This document shows positions 62,702-64,000 of a DNA stretch of 64,000 nt, piece by piece. Under the pieces are notes generated by a model. That model saw only the letters and a program-made list of their open reading frames with translations, was not told where the DNA came from and did no database searches. Positions within the stretch are counted from its first letter, which is position 1. Every line of letters begins with the position of its first letter. The translations under genes and the position numbers were made by a program. Origin of the DNA: Progne subis subis (lineage: Eukaryota > Chordata > Aves > Passeriformes > Hirundinidae); the NCBI GenBank assembly GCA_022316685.1, contig JAKJHU010001644.1, forward strand, positions 1 through 64,000. The letters are read 5' to 3'.

Positions 62702-63073
62702 ATGCCCGACATGGCTGAAGAGAGTATTTGGTGCCCAGAGGCTATGGCTCTTACGGAAAATCGTTTTCAGCTGTGGTTTTCACATAATGCTGCAATACAT
62801 TTGGTGTGCCACCCACATATTGAAAGAATAACACAGCCCCAGGATATTCAAGATATCCTTAGTACAGAAGGGTCGGAAGCTGCCATCCCGCAGAGAGAAG
62901 TTTCCATGTTTCAGCAAGGTTGCTGCAAACACGGTCATCAGTGTGAGCGGTGTAAAGCAGTGACCATGAAGTGGCTGAGACAAAGACATTGGCACAGAAC
63001 AACTGTACCTTGGGACCAAAGAGATGCAGCTTTTATGATTAATTGTATACGATGTTTTAGTAGAGTAGAGTGA
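62702..63073 (+). CDS. Unknown A-family frame 1 (A2 copy, intact from ATG)
   Basis: 124 codons from ATG 62702 (a second ATG is at 62711). His/Cys-rich core (HLVCHPHIERI; CCKHGHQCERC), basic-aromatic stretch (KWLRQRHWHR) and IRCFSR at the end. The upstream pol in the same element has many stops, whereas this frame is intact and nearly identical to A1 15516-15860. No family recognised. It may be a distinct accessory gene or a highly derived replacement of integrase. Confidence 0.5.
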   Translation: MPDMAEESIWCPEAMALTENRFQLWFSHNAAIHLVCHPHIERITQPQDIQDILSTEGSEAAIPQREVSMFQQGCCKHGHQCERCKAVTMKWLRQRHWHRTTVPWDQRDAAFMINCIRCFSRVE

Positions 63074-63083
63074 GACTTTAGAA

Positions 63084-63255
63084 TGCACAATTGGGTTTTA
63101 GCACAGATCAACATTGATACTTATTTGGAACAATTTAGGATAAAAGATCAAGTACAAAGATCATTTATTTATTTAGCATATCACGTGGAAGGATTAGTGG
63201 CTTTGAGAATACTAGAAGAACAACAAAACATAATAGCAGTAAAAAAACAATGCTG
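63084..63255 (+). CDS. Unknown A-family frame 2 (A2)
   Basis: ATG 63084 (MHNWVLAQINIDTYLEQF), 57 residues, helical, rich in Gln, Glu and Ile/Leu (GLVALRILEEQQNII). Starts 11 bases after frame 1 ends. Homologue of A1 15870-16115. Confidence 0.35.
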
Positions 63256-63860
63256 ATGGGAAGGGATTAGACACTTCCTTGATGAATGGGAACAGCCTGA
63301 ACAGATTGAAAATCTTTTAAGAGGCCCTCAGCAACTAACACTATCAGATTTCAAGGAGGAACTGCAATTCCAGAACAAGAGACTGGTAACACGTGTTACT
63401 AAAAGAGTCCAAGAACAAGTAACACACTGGGAGTGTACTAAGCATGGCTCAGAGTGTCGCCCATGGGTTTGTGTTATTTGTACACTTTGACTTTATTCGT
63501 GGTGGAGAATAACAAAAGCAAAAGAAAGAGAGAGACAATTGATTTGTTTAACTTGCTTTTGACTGCGTGCGTGAACAGTTAACTTTAAAAAGCTTTTCCA
63601 GTGGATTTTTTGGAACACTTTTGAGATATGAAGATGGAACCTTTTATGCAGCAGTTCAATGAATAGAAAAATTAGACCAGGGAGTTTTTACTATATTAGC
63701 TTTTGAGCAGGTGAGAGAGCAAACAATTCATAGTATTATAGACCAGTGTATCATAATTAACACTTGCTGTGGAGAAGGAATTTGTGTGCCACGCTATAGA
63801 CACATTTCTTACGTGAATTGGCATTGCGAATGTGCCTATTAGTGGCAAAGAAAACTTAAT
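63256..63860 (+). pseudogene. Unknown A-family frame 3 (A2)
   Basis: Reads EGIRHFLDEWEQPEQIE and HWECTKHGSECRPWVCVIC to a TGA near 63489, then broken text FTILAFEQVREQTIHS and ICVPRYRHISY to about 63840. Homologous to A1 16225-16810. Cys/His/Trp-rich. Unknown. Confidence 0.4.
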
Positions 63861-64000
63861 AATAATCCCCAACATTGGAGCAAAAAGCTGTTACCAAATC
63901 AGGTTGTTAACTGAAGTAGTGAAAAAGCAAATCTTATTGTGGCTGGCACATCTCCAGAGCTTTGGTGGTTTAGACTAAAAGAGGAAGTAGCTGACTAACC

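Larger units (their letters stand above)
48681..64000 (+). mobile_element. Provirus A2 (class I, gamma-type), runs off the window
   Basis: 5' LTR, tRNA-Phe-like primer site, leader, gag split by provirus F, protease, reverse transcriptase, RNase H and the unknown frames, collinear with A1. The window ends at the position matching A1 16960, just before env. Confidence 0.85.

Noticed and set aside
1..64000. CRISPR array, bacterial operon or phage system
   Set aside because: Composition, LTR proviruses and vertebrate-type repeats exclude a prokaryotic source; tandem repeats here are satellites and microsatellites.

Overview
The window looks like a repeat-dense, gene-poor stretch of a bird genome, most likely a songbird. 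The long terminal repeats (LTRs), the class I, II and III retroviral reading frames and the simple repeats resemble those I know from passerine genomes. The density of nested proviruses would fit a W chromosome, pericentromeric or unplaced contig, but that is inference. I see no intact conserved host gene, tRNA, rRNA or CRISPR array. Nearly all coding sequence is endogenous retrovirus (ERV), old and broken.

Layout. 1-2322: 3' end of a provirus with a cystatin-like, membrane-anchored reading frame ahead of a truncated env, then an LTR. 2323-4374: a satellite of six about 0.36-0.41 kb monomers, some with a palindrome. 4375-5014: an antisense solo LTR. 5015-20036: provirus A1 (gamma-type gag, pol and env, 3' LTR), interrupted at 6332-11797 by element B, a class II element with tRNA-Trp primer site, two near-identical LTRs and a 6-bp target duplication. 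20037-22125: simple repeats and another antisense LTR. 22989-23604: a solo LTR. 23605-26485: nothing recognisable. 26486-42085: a host segment present three times (U1 truncated, U2, U3), with antisense class I provirus E (28384-35556, tRNA-Arg primer site) between U1 and U2. 42086-48672: antisense provirus C (ERVL-like pol, tRNA-Lys primer site). 48681-64000: provirus A2, a sister of A1 with 5' LTR and tRNA-Phe-like primer site, split inside gag by antisense class II provirus F (51476-59618, 5-bp target duplication). A2 runs off the window before env.

Main points. (1) The left-edge element seems to carry a captured host cystatin with a stalk, a membrane anchor and a tail, between pol and env. 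(2) A1 and A2 share at least four Trp-to-stop changes and a frameshift in pol, as expected if both descend from one G-to-A edited provirus or defective lineage. (3) Where integrase is expected, the A family has unknown frames, one still open from ATG in A2. (4) Element C's gag frame begins with several hydrophobic segments. (5) The U2 and U3 copies keep equal-length 413-codon frames behind a TATA box with CRE-like sites. Retroviral breaks are described but no gene is reconstructed.
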